A stretch of DNA of 6,607 nt, taken from positions 1 through 6,607 of the forward strand of contig PKZR01000306.1 of the NCBI GenBank assembly GCA_003133815.1, written 5' to 3'. The translations under genes and the position numbers were made by a program. The notes below the pieces were generated by a model. The model ran no database searches, was not told the DNA's origin, and saw nothing but the letters and a program-made list of their open reading frames with translations. Below are positions 1 to 6,607 of this stretch, piece after piece (the stretch's first letter is position 1; the number at the start of each line of letters is the position of its first letter). Origin of the DNA: Limisphaerales bacterium. Its GTDB lineage: Bacteria; Verrucomicrobiota; Verrucomicrobiia; Limisphaerales; UBA11358.

Positions 1-1
1 C

Positions 2-451
2 ACCTGGGCAGGAGCCAACTGGAGCGCGTCACCAGTTCCCGGCACCGGCGATACGGCTACTTTCAATGGCACCGGGAATGGCAACACCACGATTGATTTG
101 GGTGGTGGTGTCACAATTGCAAACATCCTTTTCAATACTGGCGGCGCGGCGGCTTATACCATTGGCACCGGAGCAGCAGGCAGCGAGACGCTCACGCTCA
201 ACGACAGCGCGGCGGTCACGCTGAATTCCACGGTGGCCAACAACCAACTGTTCAATGCGGCGATCACGCTGGGAACCGCGACGACTGGCGCATACGGATT
301 TAACAACAACAGCGGCAGCACGCTGACCTTGGCCGCCAATATTTCCGGCGGCGCGGGCGGGACGGCGGGCACCAAGACGCTGACCATCGGTGGTTCGGGC
401 AACACAATTTTCGGCGGGAATCTCAACAAAGGAAGTGCGAGCAACATCAAC
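2..451 (+). other. Module A head and first beta-helix section
   Basis: Residues 1-150. The section opens with TWAGANWS and a PGTGDTATF motif, the same W..NW...PG..GD...F signature that opens modules B and C. This suggests that a module boundary lies just upstream of the window edge. It continues with Asn/Thr/Gly-rich strands such as TIANILFNTGG and SGSTLTLAANISGG. The wording resembles a recurrent class of verrucomicrobial beta-strand repeat proteins. No active-site or metal-binding motif is visible. Confidence 0.7.
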
Positions 452-3400
452 CTGGCCAAAAACGGCTCCGGCACATTCACCGTCAACCCTGCGAACAATG
501 TGGGTTCCGCCTCCGGTACCGTCGCCATCAACGCCGGCACGCTGGCAATTGATTTCGTGAACGCCGGGGCAAACGCCAGCCTGTTGAGCAGTTTCTCCCC
601 CGTGACCTTGGCCGGCGGTAAATTGCAGATTATCGGCAATCCGGCCAACGCCAGCACCCAGACATTTGGCGGCGTGACGGTCAATCCGGGTTACAATGTG
701 ATTTCCGCCGGGGGAACGACAAGTCCCACTTTGACTATGGCCGCTTTTCCGCAAACGCTCGGATCGCAGACGAGGTTTGACGGTCTGGCGACTATTAATG
801 GTGGCGGCAATGTGGCGGCCACGGCGACGATTACGACCACGTCGCAGATTGGCCAGGCGAGCAATTTCGGATTGATGTGGGGCACTGGCCGCGTTTCGGT
901 GGCGACCGTTGGTCTTTACGACTGGGCCAGCACCTATACCACGGGAGGCGTGTCCGGCTCATCACCTTACACGATCATCGGCGGCAGTCAGGTCCCCGGA
1001 TTTTATGTGACGCTTGCAACGCCGGCAAATTTGGTCAATGGCGATGACAATGTTGACATTACTGGAACTGGAACGGCAAATGCGTCTGGTTCCACCCAAT
1101 ATGCGGACAGCATTCGATTTAATACTGCGGCGACAAACACTTTATTCGTCGGTGGCAGTCATGGTTTCCTATGTGCCGGTGTTTTGGTGACTCCGAACGT
1201 AGGCACCAATAATATCACTATCGCTACTACGAATGGCGGATGGATTGCCGCCAACAATCCCGGCAACAACACCGTTTGCGGTGTGAGTTTTTACCAGAAC
1301 AATAACCTTGGCGAATTGCTGATAACCGCCCCGGTTGGCCAGTATGGCGGCACGGGCCGAACAGCTTCTTATGTTCAGGCGGGGCCGGGGACCGTGGTGC
1401 TTTCGGGAGTGAATACTTATACGCAACCATCTTATTTGAATGGCGGCGTAACTGTCATCAGCGCCGACTCCGGTTTGGGAGCAGTCGGGACTGGTGCGCA
1501 AGTGAACCTGAATGGCGGTACGCTGTTAAGCATGGCGAGCATTAATTTGGACAATATCGGGAGCAACAAGCGCACAGTCGCCGTTGGCAACAACGGTGGG
1601 GGTTTGGCGGCGGTCACGGGAGCAACTCTGACTATTGACGGCCAAGTAACCGGCATTGCCGGGCAAGGTCCTCTGGTCATCGGCATTCCGGCTTCAAGCG
1701 CAAACGGAGGTGTGGCGAGCCTGTTGCCGGGCACGGGCAGCGGCACTGCGAACACCACGCCGGTTTATGCCAACGGCACGGTGATTTTGAGCTTCCCCAA
1801 CGGGGCGAATGGCAACAGCTTTTTTGGTGGCGTCTCCATCGTCGGCGGAGCCACGTTGAACATCAATAGCCAGTATGCCTTGGGCGGCGCAAATTATGGC
1901 GGCCTCACTTTCAACAACGGCACTCTACAATACAGCAATACCTTGGCGTCCGGCGCGGCTGGGACGGCTTTGGATATCAGCGGCGCTCCGGTCACAATGA
2001 CTGGCAATGGCGCCATTGACGTCAACGGACACACCGTTGCCTTTGCCAACTCAATCGGCAACAGCGGCAGCGGACAGTTGACGCTGACAAATTCCGGGGC
2101 GGGCGGCGGGTTGTTTTTGAATGGCGGCAGCACGCATGCCGGCGGCACAATTGTAAACAACGGCGCCATTTTAGGTGGCAGCGGGACGATGGCAGGCAAC
2201 GTAACTGTGAACAGCGGTGGTAAAACGCAGCCCAGCAGCAGTGCCGGCGCAACAAACATCATCAGCGGCAACCTTACTTACAACACTGGATCCCAGGCCA
2301 ACTTCAATCTGGGCAGCAGCGCTAACGGCGGCGGCAATGACATGATTATTTTGAACGGCAGCAGCAGCGTCCTGACTTGCGGAGGTGTCAATGTCGGCAT
2401 TAGTTGCGGCACGACATTGGATTTGACACATGATTATTTGCTGTTCACAAACATTTCGTCCACGGTATCCGGTAATTTCAATGCCACACCGACCTGGTTG
2501 GGGACGACGCCCAGCGGTTCAGGATTCTTTTCAGTAGTTGTCACCAATGGGAACGAGGTGGTTCTCCATTATGCCGGCGGCACGCCGCCAACGATTTCCG
2601 CCAGCAGTGCAACGCCATCAACGGTTGTTCATAGTCAAAATGTGGTCATCAGCGTGACGGTCACAGCAAACTCTGGCACAATCAACAACGCGACTATAAA
2701 TTTGACCCCCATTGGGGGTTCGTCCTCGGTGCCATTGACCCTTACGAGCGGTAATTCCACGAGCGGCACATGGACGGGCACAATCACCATTCCAGCTTCC
2801 AGCACGTTGGGAACAACGAATTTTAATGTGACAGCATATGATACTGCAGGGAACACCGCCACGGCCGCGGTTTCACTGACCGTCAGCCCGTCAACAGAGA
2901 CATGGAGCGGACTGGGCGGTGGGAACTGGAGCGACAATGCGGATTGGGCCAGCACCTATGCCCCGGGACTGTTCGGGGACACACTTGTGTTTGCCGGCAC
3001 GACAGGACTGACTTCGACCATGAACAACAATTATACCATCACGGGTTTAACCTTCACCAATGGCGCGGGAAGCTTTAATATAGGCGCTTCGGGGAGCAGT
3101 TTCCTAACTATTACTTCCGGCGGCGTGACGAATAATTCGAGCGGGGCACAGACTTTGAACGTGCCGGTCACTTTGACGACGGCGGAAACCTTGGACGCGG
3201 CTGCGGGTGCATTGACTTTGGGTCAGAGCGTCACCAATGGCGGCCTGTTGACCATTACTGACGGCGGTTTTAACACCGCAGTTAACGGTGCGATTTCCGG
3301 AAGCGGAGGTTTAACCATGACGGGCACCGGCACGTTGACGCTCGGCGGCACGAACAGTTATACAGGCACCACGACTGTTAACAATGGCACGGTGGTGGTA

Positions 3401-6400
3401 AACGGGGTAATTAGCAATGGCTTGTCCAGTACCAGCCCCATTTCCATCAGTGACGCCGCCATGACAGTGAACACGGGCGGCTCGATCATCATGGGAAACA
3501 ATTGGGTGACGGGCGGGCTTATCATCGGCAATGCCTCCGGCAACGCGATTTTGAACATCGCCGGCGGTACGGTGGACGCCAACATGAACAACAATCCTGC
3601 CCTGTCAATCGGCAACGTGACAGGTGCCAGCGGATTTCTGTTCATGACCGGCGGCACCTTGGATGTTCCCTTGTCAGAGTTTCACATCGGCCAGGTGACA
3701 GGCGCTTACGGAGCATTCGATTTGAGGGGCGGCACGGTGACAGTAGGTGATGGTGCTGGCACGGATGGCTATTTTGTAGTGGGCGCAGTGACCGGCGAGG
3801 GCGTTTTCAACATGAGCGGCGGGACGTTCACGGACAACAATGCAACGCTGTCCATTGCCAATAATAATACCACCCCGGTTGGCGTGGTGAATTTTAGCGG
3901 CGGCACGTTCGCAGACAATAAGGGCATCCATGTCGGTGAATACGGCACTGGCACCTTGAACGTGTCAGGTGCGGCGGCAGTCAACCTTTCCACAGCGGCG
4001 CTTCAGCTTGGTTATGCCACCACCACGTCGGTTGGCACGGTGAATTTGCTGGGTGGCACCATTACAGTTGGTACTGTCAGCAACAACCACGCGAACCCAT
4101 CAGCAAGGCTAAATTTCAACGGTGGCACGCTTGAAGCCGGAGCGGCCAGCGGGACATTCTTGCAGGGCTTGACCTCTGCGAATGTATACAGTGGCGGCGC
4201 GGTGATTGACGACGGCGGATTTGCCATCACCATTGCGCAGCCCTTGCTCGCGCCTGTGGGCAACGGCGTGAACAGCATACCGGTGACCAGTGGAGGTGCG
4301 GGTTATCTGGACACTCCCATCGTTACGATCAGCGGCGGTGGCGGTGCCGGTGCCTCGGCGGTGGCAAATGTATCCAGCGGTGCAGTCACCAGCATCACGA
4401 TTTTGAGTCCAGGCACAGGCTACACTTCGGCCCCCACGGTGACGCTCTTCGGTGGCGGCTACGGCACTGCGGCAACGCTTGGAGCAGCAACCATCGCACC
4501 GAACGTGAGCGGCGGCTTGACTAAGCTGGACACAGGCACGCTGACCTTGACCGGGGCGAACACTTACACAAACCTGACAACTGTGAATGCCGGAACGCTG
4601 GCATTGCAGTCTGCATCATCGGGCACGGCCGGCTATGTAGTAAATGGCACCCTGGATGTGTCCGTATTAGGCACATTGACGTTGTCCGCCGGCCAGTCAT
4701 TATCCGGCAGCGGCACCAATAATGGCTCATTTGCCACGTCAACTGGCGTGAACATTTATCCCGGGACGGCTGGGACGGCTGGCACGCTGACCTTCAACAA
4801 CAATCTTGACCTGAGCGGCGGAGGCACCTGTTATTTTGACATCACCAATTCTGCCAGCAGTGGCGACGATCAGATCGCGGTTAGCGGCACGTTGACCATA
4901 AGCGGCGGGGCAATGCATGTGAACGCGTTGAGTGGTGCCAGCCCGCTCGATACGAACAGCGATTATGTGCTCATCGCCGATGCCTCCAGTCCGAGCATAT
5001 CCAGCCTGCCTACACTGATTTGGGACGGCATCAAGCCGTCCAATTTTGCCAACTTCACACTTCAACAGATCGGCAACAATCTCGTCTTGCATTACAGTTC
5101 CACGGCGGCACCGGCGGTTGCAAGCGTTTCATTCAATCCATCAATTGTGGCTCGCGGGCAATATGTATTTGTGGCAGGGACTATAACGCCGGGCAGCGGG
5201 ACGGTTGACCCGAATGCCGGTGTGACGATCAATTTGCTCGCGTTTGGCGGATCGGCAACTTCGAGTCTGGTTTTGTCGAATGCCAATGTCTATACCAACA
5301 CCTTTTTGGTTCCCACCAGCACTGCTCCTGGCAGCCAGATTGTGACGGTCAATGTTACTGACAGCACCCCGCTTTCCGGCGCGGGTAGCGGCACGTTGAC
5401 AATTCCGTCCTTAACGGATGTCTGGAACGGCGGCGACTTTGGTTCCAGCGCCAACTGGAGCGATGGCACAAACTGGGCGAGCACCTTTGCGCCAGGACTG
5501 GTCGGCGACAAGCTGGTGTTTGCCGGCACGACGGGACTTGCGCCGTCCATGGACAATAACTACAGAGTCACGAGCGTGACGTTCACCAACAGCGCGGGAA
5601 GTTTCAGCATCGGAACTCCCAGCTATAACCTGACGATCACCGCCGGCGGCGTAACCAACAATTCCGCCAACGTGCAAGACCTGAACCTGCCGGTCATTTT
5701 GACAAATGCGCCACAAACATTCAATGCTGCGGCCGGGGACTTGACTTTCGATCAGGCCTTGGATTTGGGCAACAATATATTGACTGTCACCGATGGCGGA
5801 CATAACACCACGCTGAATGGTGTTGTCTCTGACAACGGTGGATTGACCAAGACCGGCAATGGCAACTTGACACTTGGCGGTCAAGATACTTATGTCGGTG
5901 CCACGACCATCAACGGCGGCACGGTGACCGTGAACTCCTCCGGTGCTATCAACATCAACGGAACGGCCAACAGCGGAGAAATCATCGTCGGCAATGTCGC
6001 CGGCAACGCGACTCTGAATGTTTCTGGCGGAACAGTGTATGCCACCAGAACGACCAGCCCTTCCATTGATGTTGGCGACGCGGCGGGTGCCAATGGGTTC
6101 CTGAATGTAAGTGGCTCGGCAACTTTTTATACCACGAGCGAGGTTCACATCGGTGAACTGACGAACGGCTATGGTGTCTTTGATTTAAGCGGCGGTTCGG
6201 CCTCGGTTGGCTCCTATTTGGTCGTTGGCGGCAACTTGGGCGGCAAAGGCGTGTTCAACATGAGCGGCGGCAGCTTCCCCGGCAACCTCGCCGGCAGCAC
6301 CCAGAGCTTGAGCATTGGCAGCCAGGCCAACTCTTATGGCGTGGCGAATTTCAGCGGCGGCAATTTCAGCAACACGCATGGTATTCGGGTTGGTGAAGCG

Positions 6401-6607
6401 GCTCAAAACTTTGCAACTGGTCCGGCCGCCGGCGTGCTGAATGTTTCGGGTTCCGCGTCGGTCAACCTGACTGGTGGCGCGCTTAACCTCGGTCAAAACG
6501 CCACCTCCACCGGCACGGCCAATATGCTGGGCGGCACGCTTATCGCCAATCAAGTGACCAAGCCAAACGCCACCGCAACTGGCCGGCTGAATTTCAACGG
6601 CGGCACC
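2..6607 (+). CDS. Giant PATR-type beta-strand repeat protein, internal fragment (both ends missing)
   Basis: One frame runs unbroken across the window, giving 2202 residues without a stop and without a start that could be the real one. The product is dominated by Gly, Asn, Thr, Ser and Ala, has few Lys, Arg or Glu, and has only five cysteines that I can find (residues 391, 426, 793, 802, 1610). Motifs of the form GxGTLTLxGxNTYTGxTTVNxGTL recur and match the autotransporter-associated beta-strand repeat (PATR, Pfam PF12951/TIGR02601 as I remember them). Three large modules are separated by two Ig-like linkers. Such proteins are predicted to fold as right-handed beta-helices and to be exported. 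No signal peptide, beta-barrel or C-terminal sorting signal lies in the window, so the export route is unknown. I see no catalytic motif. A role in adhesion or as an extracellular matrix protein is inference from the family only. A caller needing both a start and a stop would miss this gene. Confidence 0.96.
452..556 (+). repeat. Diverged PATR unit, module A
   Basis: Residues 151-185 read LAKNGSGTFTV, then NPANNVGSASG, then TVAINAGTLAIDF. This keeps the PATR skeleton (K-x-G-x-GT-beta-strand, Asn-rich turn, TV.I.aGTL) but lacks the usual NTYTG core. The first half can be aligned to the clear units at residues 1102 and 1946. The assignment is family resemblance, not strong identity. Confidence 0.55.
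557..1378 (+). other. Module A middle section, beta-rich, no named domain
   Basis: Residues 186-459. This long stretch has no clear PATR unit. Landmarks are FGGVTVNPGYNVISAGG, GSQTRFDGLATING, the aromatic segment VATVGLYDWASTYTTGG, SSPYTIIGGSQVPGFY, DSIRFNTAATNTL and GVLVTPNVGTNNITI. I remember this order of landmarks as typical of one subclass of verrucomicrobial beta-strand repeat proteins, where it sits just before a PATR unit, as here. Two of the protein's five cysteines (391 and 426) are in it. It has no counterpart in module B or the visible part of C. Function unknown. Confidence 0.6.
1379..1462 (+). repeat. PATR unit, module A
   Basis: Residues 460-487. AGPGTVVLSGVNTYT followed by YLNGGVTVIS fits the PATR pattern GxGTLxLxGxNTYTgxTxVNgGxL well. 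The preceding SYVQ replaces the usual LTKT lead-in. The segment after it (GLGAVGTGAQVNLNGGTL) is the kind of spacer strand that normally follows a PATR unit. Confidence 0.8.
1463..2137 (+). other. Module A second beta-helix section with a degenerate PATR-like unit
   Basis: Residues 488-712. A degenerate PATR-like unit sits at residues 591-622 (bases 1772-1867): NGTVILSFPNGANGNSFFGG then VSIVGGATLNINS, with the NTYTG core replaced by GNSFFGG. It is flanked by strands such as NLNGGTLLSMASINLD, LTIDGQVTG, GLTFNNGTLQYS and AIDVNGHTVAFANSI. The last of these resembles the inner-edge strands common in this family. Gly and Asn are very frequent, as expected for turns in a solenoid. Confidence 0.65.
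2138..2572 (+). other. Closing cap of module A
   Basis: Residues 713-857. The order of motifs is GAILGGSGTMAGNVTVNSGG, ISGNLTYNTGSQANFNLGSS, GGGNDMIILNGSS, then HDYLLFTNISS and finally NEVVLHY. The cap of module B shows the same order: GSGT, a strand ending in FD or FN, a G(N/D)D.I.. motif, a DY(L/V)L(F/I) strand and a closing VLHY. I read this as a recurrent end domain that finishes a beta-helix module before an Ig-like linker. The pair Cys793/Cys802 is close enough to form a disulfide, but nothing here proves it. Confidence 0.72.
2582..2887 (+). other. Ig-like linker domain 1 (between modules A and B)
   Basis: Residues 861-962. The segment starts TPPTISASSATPSTV, continues with VVISVTVTANSG, NATINLTPIGG and GTWTGTITIPASS, and closes with FNVTAYDTAGNTATAAVSLT. 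Alternating strands of about seven residues, the W at the centre and the closing VTAYDTAGNTA strand are typical of bacterial Ig-like (Big/cadherin-like) folds. Length is about 100 residues, normal for one such domain. It lies directly between the VVLHY cap and the next W..NWS head, the same place as linker 2. Confidence 0.75.
2897..3304 (+). other. Module B head
   Basis: Residues 966-1101. It opens ETWSGLGGGNWSDNADW, then ASTYAPGLFGDTLVFAGTTG, then YTITGLTFTNGAGSFNIG and SGGVTNNSSGAQTLNVPVTL. The pattern W.G..NWS...W...PG.GD.lvF..t is the usual lead-in of verrucomicrobial PATR proteins. The head aligns along its full length with that of module C, with roughly half of the positions identical by eye and a three-residue difference near the start. 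Confidence 0.85.
3305..3403 (+). repeat. PATR unit 1 of module B
   Basis: Residues 1102-1134: GGLTMTGTGTLTLGGTNSYT followed by GTTTVNNGTVVVN. This is a textbook PATR unit (GGLTKtGtGTLTLsGtNtYTGtTTVNnGTl). It lies straight after an INGAISGSG-like strand (NGAISGSG). The equivalent unit in module C is 844 residues downstream. Confidence 0.93.
3485..4132 (+). repeat. Block of eight short SGGT-type repeats, module B
   Basis: Residues 1162-1377. Each unit ends with a strand and a Gly-Gly turn of the form GxhxhSGGT. The landmark glycines are at residues 1188 (AGGT), 1217 (TGGT), 1243 (RGGT), 1273 (SGGT), 1300 (SGGT), 1323 (SGAA, degenerate), 1351 (LGGT) and 1374 (NGGT), a period of 23-30. Between them most units carry hhIGxxxGxxG, for example HIGQVTGAYGAFDL. 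Spacing and composition fit one turn of a beta-helix per unit. This repeat type commonly accompanies PATR units in PVC bacteria. Confidence 0.88.
4277..4483 (+). repeat. Duplicated GxGY beta motif (39-residue period)
   Basis: Residues 1426-1494. Two copies of the pattern hxVxxxGxGYxxxPxVTlxGGGxgxxA: the first with GGAGYLDTPIVTISGGGGAG, the second with GTGYTSAPTVTLFGGGYG. The two tyrosines are at residues 1435 and 1474, so the period is 39. It interrupts a run of beta-helix: before it comes a connector (residues 1378-1425) with AVIDDGGFAITIAQPLLAP, after it comes APNVSGGLTK leading into the next PATR unit. I remember the GxGY/PTV/GGGxGA motif from other verrucomicrobial beta-strand repeat proteins. 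Its role is unknown. Confidence 0.82.
4511..4606 (+). repeat. PATR unit 2 of module B
   Basis: Residues 1504-1535: GGLTKLDTGTLTLTGANTYT followed by NLTTVNAGTLAL. This is a near-consensus PATR unit. It follows the GxGY pair and precedes the module's cap. Confidence 0.94.
4670..5095 (+). other. Closing cap of module B
   Basis: Residues 1557-1698. Motifs in order are TLSAGQSLSGSGTNNGSF, TLTFNNNLDLSGGGTCYFDI, SSGDDQIAVSGTLTISGG, SDYVLIADAS, PTLIWDGIKPSNFANF and NNLVLHY. The same order closes module A. It contains Cys1610, the only cysteine after residue 802. The GDDQI motif looks faintly like a calcium-binding RTX turn but occurs once and without the nonapeptide periodicity. Confidence 0.78.
4763..4780 (+). 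repeat. Exact 9-bp tandem duplication in the coding frame
   Basis: GGGACGGCT occurs twice in direct succession and is followed by an imperfect third copy (GGCACGCTG). It encodes GTAGTA before GTL in the cap of module B. The unit length is a multiple of three, so the frame is kept. Replication slippage is the simple explanation. Confidence 0.9.
5111..5410 (+). other. Ig-like linker domain 2 (between modules B and C)
   Basis: Residues 1704-1803. It begins PAVASVSFNPSIVARGQYV and goes on with GVTINLLAFGG, SSLVLSNANVYTNTFLVP and SQIVTVNVTDSTPLSG, closing GSGTLTIPS. Length, strand spacing and position match linker 1, but sequence identity between the two is low by eye. The pattern is that of a bacterial Ig-like domain, and I cannot name the subfamily. 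Confidence 0.7.
5417..5836 (+). other. Module C head
   Basis: Residues 1806-1945. It opens DVWNGGDFGSSANWSDGTNW, then ASTFAPGLVGDKLVFAGTTG, then VTSVTFTNSAGSFSIG, TITAGGVTNNSANVQDLNL and DNGG. The order and most key residues match the head of module B. At the DNA level a 17-base run (GTGTTTGCCGGCACGAC) is identical at 2987-3003 and 5516-5532. Overall the two copies have clearly diverged. Confidence 0.86.
5837..5935 (+). repeat. PATR unit of module C
   Basis: Residues 1946-1978: GGLTKTGNGNLTLGGQDTYV followed by GATTINGGTVTVN. It is a clear PATR unit, the counterpart of the one at residue 1102, with NTYTG changed to DTYVG. Confidence 0.92.
5975..6607 (+). repeat. Block of eight short SGGT-type repeats, module C (cut by window end)
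   Basis: Residues 1992-2202. Landmark glycines are at 2009 (SGGT), 2038 (SGSA), 2064 (SGGS), 2089 (SGGS), 2119 (SGGN), 2150 (SGSA), 2177 (LGGT) and 2200 (NGGT). Each unit has a partner in the block of module B with its own signature: unit 3 ends in FDL-GG, unit 4 in FNMSGG, unit 5 in NFSGG, unit 6 in LNVSG plus SVNL, unit 7 in LGGT and unit 8 in RLNFNGGT. The last three residues of the window complete unit 8, and the rest of the module lies outside. Confidence 0.88.

Larger units (their letters stand above)
2897..6607 (+). repeat. Tandem super-repeat: modules B and C
   Basis: The head tryptophans are at residues 968 and 1808, giving a period of 840 residues or 2520 bases. PATR units are 844 apart and the short-repeat blocks 821-826 apart, so only small insertions and deletions separate the copies. 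Copy 1 is complete (2897-5410, including its linker) and copy 2 is cut by the window end. The match is at protein level; DNA identity is patchy, which points to an old duplication. Confidence 0.85.

Noticed and set aside
154..684. Minus-strand frame giving a Pro/Val/Leu/Ala-rich, hydrophobic product, with similar ones at 1432-1758, 1894-2271 and 2635-2955
   Set aside because: All are in the same antisense phase to the real gene. The Pro/Val/Leu bias is what antisense reading of Gly, Asn, Thr and Ser codons yields, so they are not membrane proteins.
29..754. Open frame of 241 codons on the minus strand
   Set aside because: It lies fully opposite the repetitive gene, matches no family I know, and its Arg/Gly/Ala-rich product looks like an antisense reading of GGC, AAC and ACC codons.
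2324..2360. GGGNDMII motif (and GDDQI near 4865) as an RTX calcium-binding repeat
   Set aside because: Each occurs once, without tandem GGxGxDxxx nonapeptides, and both are better explained as a conserved turn of the module caps.
2705..2719. Small hairpin ACCCCC-ATT-GGGGGT, considered as a terminator
   Set aside because: Six-base stem and three-base loop inside the coding region of linker 1, with no following T-run; the frame continues for thousands of bases.
3502..3750. Short + strand open frames in other phases (also 5020-5208)
   Set aside because: They overlap the main frame completely, and their Arg/Gln/His-rich products have no recognisable motif.
3485..4132. Regularly spaced repeats considered as a CRISPR array
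   Set aside because: The repeats are conserved as protein and not as DNA, their spacing varies, and they lie in an unbroken reading frame.
5411..6148. Open frame of 245 codons on the minus strand
   Set aside because: It lies antisense to the head, PATR unit and short repeats of module C, all recognisable in the + frame. No domain is visible in its product, and codon bias explains its length.

Overview
The whole window is the inside of one very large gene. On the + strand, the frame whose first complete codon starts at base 2 stays open to base 6607: 2202 codons with no stop, and neither the true start nor the stop is in view. I translated it through by eye. The product is rich in Gly, Asn, Thr, Ser and Ala, poor in charged residues and nearly free of cysteine (I count five). 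It carries repeated motifs of the autotransporter-associated beta-strand repeat (PATR) type. The best description is a giant, modular, probably surface-exposed or secreted beta-helix protein. Proteins built like this are especially common in Verrucomicrobia (Pedosphaera/Limisphaera-like and Opitutus-like lineages) and related PVC bacteria. That assignment is from memory of the family and moderately GC-rich codon use; there is no marker gene to confirm it.

Layout (residues counted from base 2). Module A (1-857) starts upstream of the window. It has a head with a W..NWS motif, a diverged PATR unit, a long middle section, two more PATR-like units and a closing cap that ends in VVLHY. An Ig-like linker follows (861-962). 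Module B (966-1698) has a head, a PATR unit, a block of eight short SGGT-type repeats, a duplicated GxGY motif, a second PATR unit and a cap ending in LVLHY. A second Ig-like linker follows (1704-1803). Module C (1806 onward) repeats B's plan: head, PATR unit and the same eight short repeats in the same order. The window ends exactly at the eighth.

B and C are therefore tandem copies of one large module with a period of about 840 residues (about 2.5 kb), and A is a related but different type joined to them by the same kind of cap and linker. No RNA gene, promoter, terminator, mobile element, CRISPR array or second gene is supported anywhere in the window, and no stretch is non-coding. The open frames on the opposite strand are by-products of this gene's codon bias. 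I see no enzymatic domain and no multi-gene system; the interest lies in the protein's architecture and how it grew by duplication.
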